Assembly (NCBI RefSeq): GCF_946151055.1
Contig: NZ_CAMGYZ010000014.1
Coordinates: 1-64,000 of the forward strand
DNA length: 64,000 nucleotides
Origin: Bacillus sp. Marseille-Q3570
GTDB lineage: Bacteria; Bacillota; Bacilli; Bacillales; Fictibacillaceae
Reading direction: 5' to 3'
Shown: piece by piece, positions 43,985 through 52,674 of the stretch
Layout: each line of letters begins with the position of its first letter
Position numbering within the stretch: position 1 is the stretch's first letter
Position numbers and translations under genes: made by a program
The notes under the pieces: model-generated
What the model was told of the DNA's origin: nothing
Seen by the model: the letters and a program-made list of their open reading frames with translations, nothing else
Database searches by the model: none

Positions 43985-45193
43985 ATGAAAAGAACAGGCG
44001 ACTTGAAGTTAATCCAGGAATTGAATCGCTTCATCATTCTGGATACGATTCGGCAAAAGGGTCCGATATCCAGGAGTGACATTGCCAAATTGAATAAAAT
44101 AAGCCCGACCACGGTCACGTCAGCTGTTTCTGAATTGATCAGGGCTGGTCTTGTCCAGGAGGGAGGAACCGGTGAATCAAAAGGAGGCAGGAAACCGATA
44201 TTAGTCAGGTTCGTTCCTGATAGGCACTTTATAATTGCAGTATCCATTACAAACGCCAATATAACCATCGCCGAGATGAATTTGGATGCTCAGGTCTCAC
44301 GGAAAGAAATCTATCCAGTAGGAACCTTGACAGGAAGTAAGCTTGTCGATCACATTACAACAAGCTTAGAAACGTTTTTATCATATTATCTTGATCTTAT
44401 TCCATGCATTGGAATATCCATCATTACACCTGGTATTGTCGATCCGGATAACGGTGTGATCCGCTATAACCCGAAACTGGACCTGAAAGACGTGCCATTG
44501 AAAGACATCATCCAAGAGAAATTCCATCTGAAAACGATCGTCGACAACGATTCGAATGCACTCGTGCTCGCTGAAAAAAACTTCGGTGATTACAAGGATC
44601 ACAAGAACCTCATCTATATTACAGTAGGTGAAGGGCTAGGTGCAGGGATTTATGTAAACGGTTCCATTTTCAGGGGTTTCCATGGAGGTGCTGGCGAGTT
44701 CGGGCATATCAGCATCGATCGCAACGGCATCAGTTGTGACTGTGGAAACAGGGGTTGTCTTGAAAACTATGTGAATTGGCCAGCCATTTATTCAACAATA
44801 TTATCCGCTATCGCAAGAGGCAAACAAACCGCCATTTCTGAAATGACGCAAGGGGATATGAATAAAGTTACGATTGATACTTTCATAGCAGCTCTTCGGG
44901 AGGGAGATGGGCTGGCAAAAGAAATCATGTGTGAAATTGCTGATTATCTTTCAACTGGGATCATCAATCTGATCAACTTGTTCAACCCGGATGTCATCAT
45001 CATTGGGGGGGATGTGTTCTATCATGAGCACTCTTATTTGAATAGGGTGGAAACCCAAATAAAGAAAAACGGTATGTCGATTTTGACGGATGGTTTGAAG
45101 GTCAAACCATCATCACTTGGAGGAAATTTTGAGCTTGTAGGAGCAGCAGCCATCCTATTGAATGAAGTATTTCAATTTTCTTTGACCACTTGA
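43985..45193 (+). CDS. ROK family transcriptional repressor (NagC/XylR type)
   Basis: A 402-residue ROK regulator. The N-terminal winged helix is 'FIILDTIRQKGPISRSDIAKLNKISPTTVTSAVSELIRAGLV'; the C-terminal sugar-kinase-like domain has 'YITVGEGLGAGIYVNGSIFRGFHGGAGEFGHISI' and the zinc-binding 'CDCGNRGCLENY'. Such proteins repress sugar operons until the cognate sugar or sugar phosphate binds. The ATG at 43985 has AAGGAG seven bases upstream. It is first in line before the sugar ABC operon, about 90 bases away, and probably represses it. Confidence 0.89.
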   Translation: MKRTGDLKLIQELNRFIILDTIRQKGPISRSDIAKLNKISPTTVTSAVSELIRAGLVQEGGTGESKGGRKPILVRFVPDRHFIIAVSITNANITIAEMNLDAQVSRKEIYPVGTLTGSKLVDHITTSLETFLSYYLDLIPCIGISIITPGIVDPDNGVIRYNPKLDLKDVPLKDIIQEKFHLKTIVDNDSNALVLAEKNFGDYKDHKNLIYITVGEGLGAGIYVNGSIFRGFHGGAGEFGHISIDRNGISCDCGNRGCLENYVNWPAIYSTILSAIARGKQTAISEMTQGDMNKVTIDTFIAALREGDGLAKEIMCEIADYLSTGIINLINLFNPDVIIIGGDVFYHEHSYLNRVETQIKKNGMSILTDGLKVKPSSLGGNFELVGAAAILLNEVFQFSLTT

Positions 45194-45281
45194 TTTTTGC
45201 AGTGGAAAAAGTTTGGTATTTGAAGATCTACATTGGACAAATCGAGTACGATCATTTAAAAATCCAAAGGAGGAAAAACCA

Positions 45282-46547
45282 ATGAAACGTATGGTTTCAC
45301 TATTGATGATCTTGATGTTGACAATGTTAGCTGCTTGTACACCAGCTGATACCATCTCATCCAATGAGAAGGAAGGGACACCAGACAATCCTGTCACGAT
45401 TTCATTTTTCCAACCAGGACTTGAACAGCCGAATGCAAGGGAACCTGTTGAAAAAATGATCAAACAGTTTGAGGAAGAAAATCCAGGTATCAAGGTTGAT
45501 ATCCAATCGGTTGGCTGGGGAGAAGCGTATCAGAAGCTTGTAACCGGGTTCAGCAGTGGGACTGCACCAGATGTGATCCATGGTGGGACTCGATGGGTAG
45601 GTGCTTTCGCTGCGATGGATGGAATCATGGCACTGGATGAGTATGCAGAAGAAAGACTTTCTCTCTATCATGATCCACTTCAAAAGGCTGTGACCTACCA
45701 GGATGAAATTTACGCAATTCCAAGATCTTTCTCTGCACGTGCGATCATCTACCGATCGGATTTGATAAAAGAACCTCCGAAAACCTGGGATGAACTAGTG
45801 GAGGTTGCAAAGAAAGTGCAGGAAGAGAATGACGGCATGTATGGTTTTGCGGTCGCAGGTGCAAAACACGTTTCGACGACAACACAATTTTTCAACTATG
45901 TGTTCCAGAATGGCGGCGATATTTTTGACGAAGATGGAAACCCCGTCTTGAATTCTAAAGAGGCAGTCGAGGCACTTGAATACTATGCCGATTTGTACAC
46001 AGAGCATAAAGTGGTCCCGAATCCGATCGAGTATAACCGTGAGCAGTTACCGGTCCTGTTTAAGGAAGGAAAGATCGCCATGTTCGTTTGTGGACCTTGG
46101 GCAAAGGCCATTATGGGATTAGAGCCGGACAACCCGGAAACGCCGTTTAAAACAGCGGTATTGCCAAAAGGAAAAGAAATGTCAAACACACTGGTTTCAG
46201 ACTCCTTGATGGTGTCTTCGAAGACAGAGCATCCAGAAGCATCCTGGAAACTGATTGAGTATATGACATCTCCAGAAGAGCAGAAGAAACGTGACAAAGA
46301 ACAAGGTTTGGTACCGATTCAGAAGGAGGAAGCTGAAGATCCGTTCTTTAAGGAAGACCCATATTTTTCTCCATTTGTAGAAATGGCTACGATGGGTAAA
46401 GAACAGCCAGTTCCTGCAGCCTGGGAACCATTCCAGGATATCGTCTCTGAAGCGGTCCAAAAAGCGTTGAATGGTGAAGATCCGCAAAAAGCATTGGATG
46501 AAGCAGTCAAGAAAATCGAGAAAGAGAAATTAGCACCAACAAAATAG
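45282..46547 (+). CDS. Sugar ABC transporter substrate-binding lipoprotein
   Basis: A 421-residue extracytoplasmic binding protein of the carbohydrate uptake (CUT1) type. The N-terminal lipobox is 'LMLTMLAACTPADT' (acylated Cys about 20), followed by a polar linker and a bilobal domain with 'VTISFFQPGLEQPNAREPVEKMI', 'TAPDVIHGGTRWVGAFAAMDGIM', 'IYAIPRSFSARAIIYRSDLI' and 'FVCGPWAKAIM'. The ATG at 45282 follows AAAGGAGG; a longer in-frame reading lacks one. It captures a sugar for the two downstream permeases. The ATPase of the system is not encoded here and is presumably the shared MsmX-type protein. Confidence 0.88.
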   Translation: MKRMVSLLMILMLTMLAACTPADTISSNEKEGTPDNPVTISFFQPGLEQPNAREPVEKMIKQFEEENPGIKVDIQSVGWGEAYQKLVTGFSSGTAPDVIHGGTRWVGAFAAMDGIMALDEYAEERLSLYHDPLQKAVTYQDEIYAIPRSFSARAIIYRSDLIKEPPKTWDELVEVAKKVQEENDGMYGFAVAGAKHVSTTTQFFNYVFQNGGDIFDEDGNPVLNSKEAVEALEYYADLYTEHKVVPNPIEYNREQLPVLFKEGKIAMFVCGPWAKAIMGLEPDNPETPFKTAVLPKGKEMSNTLVSDSLMVSSKTEHPEASWKLIEYMTSPEEQKKRDKEQGLVPIQKEEAEDPFFKEDPYFSPFVEMATMGKEQPVPAAWEPFQDIVSEAVQKALNGEDPQKALDEAVKKIEKEKLAPTK

Positions 46548-46687
46548 TTCTTCAAGGGGTTGGCTCATAAATGTCAAGCATCTCCACTAGCATTTCCATG
46601 TACACGACAGATTGTCTGTTGAATGCTGAGTGGGGAAGTGGGCACGTATGAGTTGTCCCCTTTTCTACCTGATAGGAGGTCTTCAAA

Positions 46688-47620
46688 TTGAAAACAGAAA
46701 TGGTAAAACCGCTCAAGCCCCTCCCATCGGATAAGGGACGCTGGCGATTTTCTCCAGAGCATTCTCCTGTACTCTATTTGCTTCCGATGCTTGTTTTCAT
46801 GGCTGTTATGGTAGGTTACCCGATTGGTCGCGTCATCTACCTTTCGTTCACACAAAACATATTGACGAGGCCTGATCTCGGTATTTCGTTCGTTGGATTG
46901 GATAATTATCTGAGCTTATTCACATCCGCTGAATTCTGGGAAACAGCATTGAGGACGGGGCTTTGGACATCATTATCGGTTGTTGGCAAGACGGTGATCG
47001 GGTTTTTGGTTGCCTGGTTGCTGGCGAAGGATATTGCCTTTAAAAAGTTTTACATTCTATTGTTGTTGATTCCCTGGGTGACTCCAATGGTCGTTGCTGC
47101 CGTCGCATGGAGATGGGTGTATGACGGACAGTTCGGGATGCTGAACTGGATTCTCCTGGAAGCCCATATAATCAATGAACACGTCATTTGGCTGGGAGGA
47201 AAAATGTCCGCCTTTTTTGCAACAGCTGAAACAGATATGTGGCTGGGCATTCCGTTCATGGCGATGGTGTTCCTTGCAGGGCTGCAAGCCATTCCAGTCG
47301 AGCTGATTGAATCATCTGAGATAGACGGGGCGTCATCGTTCCATAAAATGCGCTACATCATTTTCCCGTTGATGAAGCCGATCACACTGGTTGCTACGAC
47401 TTTATCAGCAATTTGGACGTTCAATTCCTTCGGTGTCATCTGGCCATTGACAAGAGGTGGACCAGTCAACGCTACAGAGACGTTGATTGTTGATGCGTAT
47501 AAGCGTTCTTTCGGCTCCTTCGATCTGGGGATGGGTGCAACGATCGCTGTTGTCATTTTCCTCATTTTGCTTATGTTTACGATTGCATATAAACGATTAT
47601 TGATGAAGCAGGAAACTTAA
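46688..47620 (+). CDS. Sugar ABC transporter permease (MalF-like)
   Basis: A 310-residue inner membrane permease with about six transmembrane helices. The EAA-type loop is 'IESSEIDGASSFHKMRYIIFPLMKP', which contacts the ATPase. TTG 46688 is the start, with ATAGGAGG upstream. It follows the binding protein by 140 bases in which I see no gene, so some post-transcriptional separation of levels is possible. Together with the next gene it forms a heterodimeric permease for an unidentified sugar. Confidence 0.88.
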   Translation: MKTEMVKPLKPLPSDKGRWRFSPEHSPVLYLLPMLVFMAVMVGYPIGRVIYLSFTQNILTRPDLGISFVGLDNYLSLFTSAEFWETALRTGLWTSLSVVGKTVIGFLVAWLLAKDIAFKKFYILLLLIPWVTPMVVAAVAWRWVYDGQFGMLNWILLEAHIINEHVIWLGGKMSAFFATAETDMWLGIPFMAMVFLAGLQAIPVELIESSEIDGASSFHKMRYIIFPLMKPITLVATTLSAIWTFNSFGVIWPLTRGGPVNATETLIVDAYKRSFGSFDLGMGATIAVVIFLILLMFTIAYKRLLMKQET

Positions 47621-47641
47621 TTCAACTGGAGGTGAAAAAGG

Positions 47642-48472
47642 ATGACAAAAACCTTGAACCACCTGCTCATACATGCGACGCTCCTGTTCTTATTCGCACT
47701 TCTGTTGTTTCCGGTCGTCGTCATGTTCTCGACCTCCCTTCAAACCTTTGAAAATATTTTTTCATGGCCGCCGGATTGGATTCCAGCGAACCCGCAGTGG
47801 GTGAACTATTTCAATGTTTGGTTCGGAGACTATCAATTTAGCTTACCATTTTTCAATAGTTTATTTATATCAACCTTTACGGCTGTCATTACGATAATAA
47901 TTGCATTTCCAGCAGCCTATGCCATTACACGGTTCACATTTTTTGGCCAAAATGCATTATTGTTCATTGTCCTTGTGACCCAGATGTTTTCCCCGATCGT
48001 TTTAATTGTCGGGCTTTACCAACTCATGCAGGCTTATAATCTATTAAATACTTATACCGCACTCATCGTTACGAACTGTGCGTTCACGTTGCCGATGGCT
48101 GTATGGCTGTTGCATGGTTATCTGAAGAATGTACCTGTTGAGCTGGAGCAAGCTGCTTCAGTGGATGGCTGTTCACGCGTAAAAGGAATCATCAAGATCA
48201 TTGTGCCATTGTCGGCACCTGGGATTTCGATGGCATCCATCTATGCCTTCATCATGTCGTGGAATGACTTGTTGATCCCGTTGATTTTCATTTCCAAATC
48301 GGAAATGCGGCCGATCAGTCTAGCGCTGACAGACTTTGTCGGTCAAAACGTAATCTATTGGCATGAAATGATGGCTGCAAGCATTATTTCGACAGTGCCG
48401 ATCGCCGTGATGTTCAGTTTTGTTCAAAAATACTTCATAAAAGGCTTCATGTCAGGAGCTGTGAAAGAATAG
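47642..48472 (+). CDS. Sugar ABC transporter permease (MalG-like)
   Basis: A 276-residue permease with six transmembrane helices. It starts 'KTLNHLLIHATLLFLFALLLFPVVVMFSTSLQ', has the EAA loop 'ELEQAASVDGCSRVKGIIKIIVPLSAPG', and ends 'FSFVQKYFIKGFMSGAVKE', the invariant C-terminal pattern of MalG homologues. GGAGGTG precedes the ATG. It pairs with the upstream MalF-like permease and the binding protein. Confidence 0.9.
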   Translation: MTKTLNHLLIHATLLFLFALLLFPVVVMFSTSLQTFENIFSWPPDWIPANPQWVNYFNVWFGDYQFSLPFFNSLFISTFTAVITIIIAFPAAYAITRFTFFGQNALLFIVLVTQMFSPIVLIVGLYQLMQAYNLLNTYTALIVTNCAFTLPMAVWLLHGYLKNVPVELEQAASVDGCSRVKGIIKIIVPLSAPGISMASIYAFIMSWNDLLIPLIFISKSEMRPISLALTDFVGQNVIYWHEMMAASIISTVPIAVMFSFVQKYFIKGFMSGAVKE

Positions 48473-48487
48473 AAGGGAGAGTTTTCA

Positions 48488-49501
48488 ATGCATCATGTAC
48501 TAATACTGGGAGCAGGAACAATGGGAAGGGTGCATGCTGAAGCTTATGCGGAGATGGATAACGTTCAAGTAGTCGGTATAGTGGACAGGGACTCGGAAAA
48601 AGCTGGTCAGCTCGCTTCGCCGCTTGGTGCACCAGTCTTTACATCAGTCGATGAGGCACTAGTCACACTTGAACATTTCACTGTAGTCGATATATGCTTG
48701 CCGACCTTTTTGCATAAGAAAAATGTATTACGGTTTGCAGAGATCGGCATCGATATCATCTGTGAAAAGCCGATCGCCCGTAACCTTGAAGATGCAAGAG
48801 AGATCATCGATTTTTGTAAAGAAAAGGACGTGAAACTGTTTGTCGGGCATGTCGTCCGTTTCTTCCCAGAGTATGAACTGGCGAAGCAACGGATAGACGA
48901 AGGAGCCATAGGAAAGCCTGCGGTTGCTCGAACGTTCCGTGGAGGGATCTTTCCAAAAGGCTGGAACGACTGGTATGCCGATTTCAATCAGAGCGGCGGC
49001 TTGGTTCTCGATATGATCATCCATGATTTTGACTATTTACGATGGATGTTCGGAGAAGTCGAACGCGTCTATGCGAAAAGCTTGCTGGGAAGAAATTACC
49101 TGCAGGTTGATTACGCTTTGGTCACCCTCCGTTTTAAATCAGGGGTCATCGCTCATGTGGAAGGCTCTTGGGCGCATGAAGGATTTACGACGAAATATGA
49201 GATCGCTGGAAAAACTGGGATCATTGATTATGACAGTTCAAAGGAAACGCCGCTTCTTCTGAAAAGCAAGAAGGCTGCAAATGGAATTGGGGGAGTAGCG
49301 GTTCCGGAAAGTCCGTTGATAAAGAATCCCTATTATTTAGAGCTTGAGCACTTCTTGTCATGCATCGAACGGGAAATGGAACCGAAAGTGACTGCAGAAG
49401 ATGCTTATAAAGCGGTAGAAATTGCTGTCGCTGCTTTGGAATCGATCCAATCAGGCAAGCCGGTTACGATGAATTCAGACATGATCCACCAGCAGGTTTA
49501 A
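48488..49501 (+). CDS. Gfo/Idh/MocA family NAD(P)-dependent oxidoreductase
   Basis: A 337-residue dehydrogenase: 'VLILGAGTMGRVHAEAYAEM' is the dinucleotide loop, 'DIICEKPIARN' the EKP motif and 'GGLVLDMIIHDFDYLRWMFGEVERV' the catalytic Asp/His region (DxxxHD). 'HVVRFFPEYELAKQRIDEGAIGKP' matches inositol-2-dehydrogenase-like members. It likely oxidises the imported sugar or cyclitol at a ring carbon. AGGGAGAG before the ATG and a 15-base gap to the permease indicate the same operon. Confidence 0.88.
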   Translation: MHHVLILGAGTMGRVHAEAYAEMDNVQVVGIVDRDSEKAGQLASPLGAPVFTSVDEALVTLEHFTVVDICLPTFLHKKNVLRFAEIGIDIICEKPIARNLEDAREIIDFCKEKDVKLFVGHVVRFFPEYELAKQRIDEGAIGKPAVARTFRGGIFPKGWNDWYADFNQSGGLVLDMIIHDFDYLRWMFGEVERVYAKSLLGRNYLQVDYALVTLRFKSGVIAHVEGSWAHEGFTTKYEIAGKTGIIDYDSSKETPLLLKSKKAANGIGGVAVPESPLIKNPYYLELEHFLSCIEREMEPKVTAEDAYKAVEIAVAALESIQSGKPVTMNSDMIHQQV

Positions 49502-49514
49502 GGAGGCGTTTTTC

Positions 49515-50489
49515 ATGAAAATTGGAATCATAAGTTTCGCACACATGCACGCATACAGCTATGCCAGCTCCATCCGAAAGATGAATGGAGTGGAATTGAC
49601 AGGGATTGCCGACGATGATGCAGTCCGTGGTACAAAAATGGCTGAGACCTTTCATACCAACTACTATCGAGATGTCGATGCATTGCTGAATACGGAAATC
49701 GATGCAGTGATTGTCACTTCGGAAAACGTGCACCATGTCGATCATGTGATTGCTGCTGCTAAAGCAGGAAAACACATTCTCTGTGAAAAACCTTTGGCAA
49801 TCAACATGGAAGATGCCAAAAAAATGATCTCCGTGTGCAAGGAAAACGGGATCATCCTTCAGACAGCGTTTCCAGTCCGCTTCAATACTTCGATCATCAG
49901 GGCGAAGCAACTTGTAGAAGCGGGGGAACTGGGAAGGATTCTTGCTATGAGAGGAACGAATAGGGGAACCAATCCTGGGGGCTGGTTTATTGACCCTGAA
50001 AAGTCGGGCGGTGGTGCTGTAATGGACCACACAGTTCATGTTGTTGATATTATGCGCTGGTTGATGAAAGCAGACGTAAATGAAGTTTATGCTGAAGTGG
50101 ACCAGCTGATTTCTGATGAACAAATTGACGATTGCGGCATCCTTACACTTGAATTCACAAATGGCGTATTTGCCACATTGGATTGCAGCTGGAGCCGTAA
50201 CAAGGAATATCCGACCTGGGGCGACGTCACTCTTGAGATCATCGGCACAGAAGGTACGCTTTCGATTGATGCACTATCCCAGAAGGTGAATGTTTACAGT
50301 GATGAAAAAGGATTAACCTGGGATTATTGGGGAGATGACATGGATTTTGGGCTGATCCAGGATTTTGTCACAACCGTAATCAACAAGCAACAGCCTTCTA
50401 TCACTGGTGAGGATGGGATGCGAGCAGTGGAAGTAGCGATCGCAGCTTATGAATCAGCATCTCTCAAAAAGCCTATATGTATTGATTGA
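49515..50489 (+). CDS. Gfo/Idh/MocA family NAD(P)-dependent oxidoreductase
   Basis: A 324-residue second dehydrogenase: 'IGIISFAHMHAYSYASSIRKM' replaces the usual GxGxxG with an unusual 'SFAHMHAYSY' loop, which is seen in one subgroup of this family. 'LCEKPLAI', 'MRGTNRGTNPGGWFIDPEKSGGGAVMDHTVHVVDIMRWLM' and 'LTLEFTNGVFATLDCSWSR' follow in order. The departure from GxGxxG raises some doubt about cofactor preference. AAGGAGG lies 7-8 bases before the ATG. It works next to the preceding dehydrogenase. Confidence 0.86.
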   Translation: MKIGIISFAHMHAYSYASSIRKMNGVELTGIADDDAVRGTKMAETFHTNYYRDVDALLNTEIDAVIVTSENVHHVDHVIAAAKAGKHILCEKPLAINMEDAKKMISVCKENGIILQTAFPVRFNTSIIRAKQLVEAGELGRILAMRGTNRGTNPGGWFIDPEKSGGGAVMDHTVHVVDIMRWLMKADVNEVYAEVDQLISDEQIDDCGILTLEFTNGVFATLDCSWSRNKEYPTWGDVTLEIIGTEGTLSIDALSQKVNVYSDEKGLTWDYWGDDMDFGLIQDFVTTVINKQQPSITGEDGMRAVEVAIAAYESASLKKPICID

Positions 50490-50532
50490 TATTAGATTTT
50501 GAAAAAATTCGAAATAGATTGGAGAGGGTGTA

Positions 50533-51381
50533 ATGAATAAAGGCATAAATGCTTGGTGTTTCCCAGAATCCTATTCAATAAATGACCTCTTCAAGTCAGC
50601 AAAAAAACATAGATTCGAAGGGGTGGAGTTGAATCTTTCTGAAGATCCCTCCGCACCATTGTTTCTCCATATGAAGGACAAAGACTTGATGGACATCAAG
50701 CATAAAGCTACTGAGGCAGGTTTGTCGCTTCTAAGCGTATCTACAGATTTATTTTGGAAATACCCACTCACCCACGATGATGATCATGTGCGTAGGAAAG
50801 GCTTATCTATTGCTGAAGAGATGATTCGCATAGCAGGAATTTTTAAAGCGGATACTATTTTGGTTGTACCAGGTATCGTCAATGAGCAAGTATCGTATGA
50901 AACAGCCTACAAAAGGTCCCAAGAATCATTGCATAGATTGATTCCTCTTGCCGAAAGGGCGAACATTACAATCGGAATTGAGAATGTTTGGAATAAATTT
51001 TTATTAAGCCCTCTGGAGATGCGGCGATTTGTAGATGAATTTGAAAGTGGGTCCATCGGTATTTATTTCGATGTAGGCAATGTGTATCCATACGGTTATG
51101 CAGACCAATGGATCAGGATCCTTTCTGACCGTATAAAAGCAGTTCATATTAAAGACTTCAAAAAAAGCGTTGGAAATATAAACGGCTTTGTCCCTCTCTT
51201 GGCTGGGGATATCAAATGGAAGCGTATAACTGAGGCGCTTGAGGAAATAGGATATGACGGATTCATCAGTCCTGAAATTACGCCACATCCACATTTTCAA
51301 CAACAATTCATAAAAAACCTTTCAGTTACGATGGATGAAATCTTCCATTTCCAAAGACAACAGGGGGATATGCATGAATAA
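50533..51381 (+). CDS. Sugar phosphate isomerase/epimerase family TIM-barrel protein
   Basis: A 282-residue barrel protein: 'GINAWCFPESYSINDLFKSAKKHRFEGVELNLSED', 'GIENVWNKFLLSPLEMRRFVDEF', 'GIYFDVGNVYPYGYADQW', 'AVHIKDFKKS' and 'DGFISPEITP' supply the Glu, Asp, His and Glu metal ligands of hexulose-3-epimerase-like enzymes. It would isomerise the keto-sugar made by the dehydrogenases. GGAGAGG precedes the ATG. Its last codons overlap the ROK kinase start by eight bases. Confidence 0.87.
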   Translation: MNKGINAWCFPESYSINDLFKSAKKHRFEGVELNLSEDPSAPLFLHMKDKDLMDIKHKATEAGLSLLSVSTDLFWKYPLTHDDDHVRRKGLSIAEEMIRIAGIFKADTILVVPGIVNEQVSYETAYKRSQESLHRLIPLAERANITIGIENVWNKFLLSPLEMRRFVDEFESGSIGIYFDVGNVYPYGYADQWIRILSDRIKAVHIKDFKKSVGNINGFVPLLAGDIKWKRITEALEEIGYDGFISPEITPHPHFQQQFIKNLSVTMDEIFHFQRQQGDMHE

Positions 51382-52372
51382 TAACCGGCCGTACGCGATT
51401 GGACTCGATATTGGTGGAACGAATATTACCGGAGCTATCATCAGGAACACCGGTGAAATACATGAGAAAATATCGATTGATACAAATCCGGATACCAATG
51501 CTGATGAGGTTTTAGAAAGAGTCTATATGATGATAGAGGAGCTTATGGATAAGAGTAAAGTACCAATAGACGATGTATCTGGAATTGGTGTGGCTACGGC
51601 TGGGGTTATCGACTCGAAAGAAAATGTAATCGTTTTTGCCAATAACCTACATTGGCGAAATGTTCAGATTGGCAGATTGATTGGTGATCGTTTTGCTCTT
51701 CCTATCAAGCTGACAAATGATGCAAATGCAGCTGCTATCGCAGAGTGGGTTTGGGGAGGAGGAAAAGCCTATCAAAATATGATTTATATAACTGTAAGCA
51801 CTGGAATTGGTGCAGGTATCATCAGCAACGGTCGCTTGATCACAGGATGCGATGATAGTGCTGGGGAATTCGGACACATCACGATCAACGCTGATGGACC
51901 ATTGTGTGTATGTGGAAACAAAGGATGTGTTGAACGTTATGCTTCAGGGACAGCCATTGCTGAAAAGGTACAAAATCAACTTAAGACTGAACCACATCGT
52001 AAAACGTATTTCGGTTATGAGAATGAGAGATTGATTACTTCCAAAATAGTAGAAGAAGCAGCGGATCAAGGAGACGAGCTTGCATTGAATGCCTTCAAAG
52101 AGGCAGGCTACTATCTTGGGATTGGAATAACCAATCTCATCAATCTGTTCAACCCTGAGGTCATCATCCTTGGTGGAGGCGTCATGAAAGCGCAACGATT
52201 CATGCTTCCTGCAATACAAGAAACGATCAATGAGAGAGGAATATCAGCTTTGACCAAGCGGGTACAACTATCCATTTCCTCATTGGACCAAGAGGGAGGC
52301 GTTTTGGGCGGCGCCGGGCTGTTCTTTATGGAACAACCAAGTTTAACTAATAACACCGTTGATCATGGCTAG
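51374..52372 (+). CDS. ROK family sugar kinase
   Basis: A 332-residue ROK kinase: 'AIGLDIGGTNITGAIIRNTG' is the phosphate-1 loop, 'NDANAAAIAEWVWGGGKAYQNMIYITVSTGIGAGIISNGRL' contains the catalytic Asp, 'AGEFGHITINADGPLCVCGNKGCVERYASG' is the ROK zinc motif, and 'EVIILGGGVMKA' closes the adenosine site. There is no N-terminal HTH, so it is an enzyme rather than a repressor. It phosphorylates a hexose using ATP, perhaps the final product of the pathway. GGGGG stands before the ATG at 51374. Confidence 0.88.
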   Translation: MNNNRPYAIGLDIGGTNITGAIIRNTGEIHEKISIDTNPDTNADEVLERVYMMIEELMDKSKVPIDDVSGIGVATAGVIDSKENVIVFANNLHWRNVQIGRLIGDRFALPIKLTNDANAAAIAEWVWGGGKAYQNMIYITVSTGIGAGIISNGRLITGCDDSAGEFGHITINADGPLCVCGNKGCVERYASGTAIAEKVQNQLKTEPHRKTYFGYENERLITSKIVEEAADQGDELALNAFKEAGYYLGIGITNLINLFNPEVIILGGGVMKAQRFMLPAIQETINERGISALTKRVQLSISSLDQEGGVLGGAGLFFMEQPSLTNNTVDHG

Positions 52373-52424
52373 GGTAAATGAAAAAGGGATCCGTTTTGGG
52401 GTGCATAACCTATAAAAGACATTA

Positions 52425-52462
52425 AAAATGTCCTGTGAATTGACACAGGACATTTTGTTTTA
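52425..52462 (+). terminator. Intrinsic terminator of the sugar ABC operon
   Basis: A perfect 13-bp stem (AAAATGTCCTGTG 52425-52437 with 52444-52456), a 6-base loop and a T-rich tail. Confidence 0.88.
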
Positions 52463-52596
52463 ATATTCAATGAATGTTTCTCAGGGATTTAATGAAACAA
52501 ATGACAGCTTACATCTACTGAATGGCTTTAAAGTAATAAAGAGTTAAGTCCCTTATCGGATTATTAAAGAAAATAATGAAAAAAACATATTGATTC

Positions 52597-52624
52597 TTAA
52601 TTCAGGCTTAAACGCAAATTAACA
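52597..52624 (+). promoter_or_regulatory. Candidate Pho box upstream of glpQ
   Basis: Three direct repeats with an 11-base period: TTAATT (52597-52602), TTAAAC (52608-52613) and TTAACA (52619-52624). This is the layout of PhoP sites in Bacillus (TT[A/T/C]ACA repeats spaced by about five bases). A possible -10 box, TATAAA, lies at 52640-52645. Activation under phosphate starvation would fit the phosphodiesterase downstream. Confidence 0.6.
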
Positions 52625-52636
52625 TCATCTCTCTAT

Positions 52637-52664
52637 CCTTATAAAGGTAAACAACTTTATAAGG
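52637..52664 (+). promoter_or_regulatory. Inverted repeat touching the glpQ ribosome site
   Basis: A perfect 10-bp inverted repeat (CCTTATAAAG 52637-52646 with 52655-52664, 8-base spacer) whose right arm overlaps the beginning of the AAGGAG site. It may be an operator across the -10 region or an RNA hairpin that limits translation; if transcription starts within it, only the first is possible. Confidence 0.45.
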
Positions 52665-52674
52665 AGTGGAGTAA

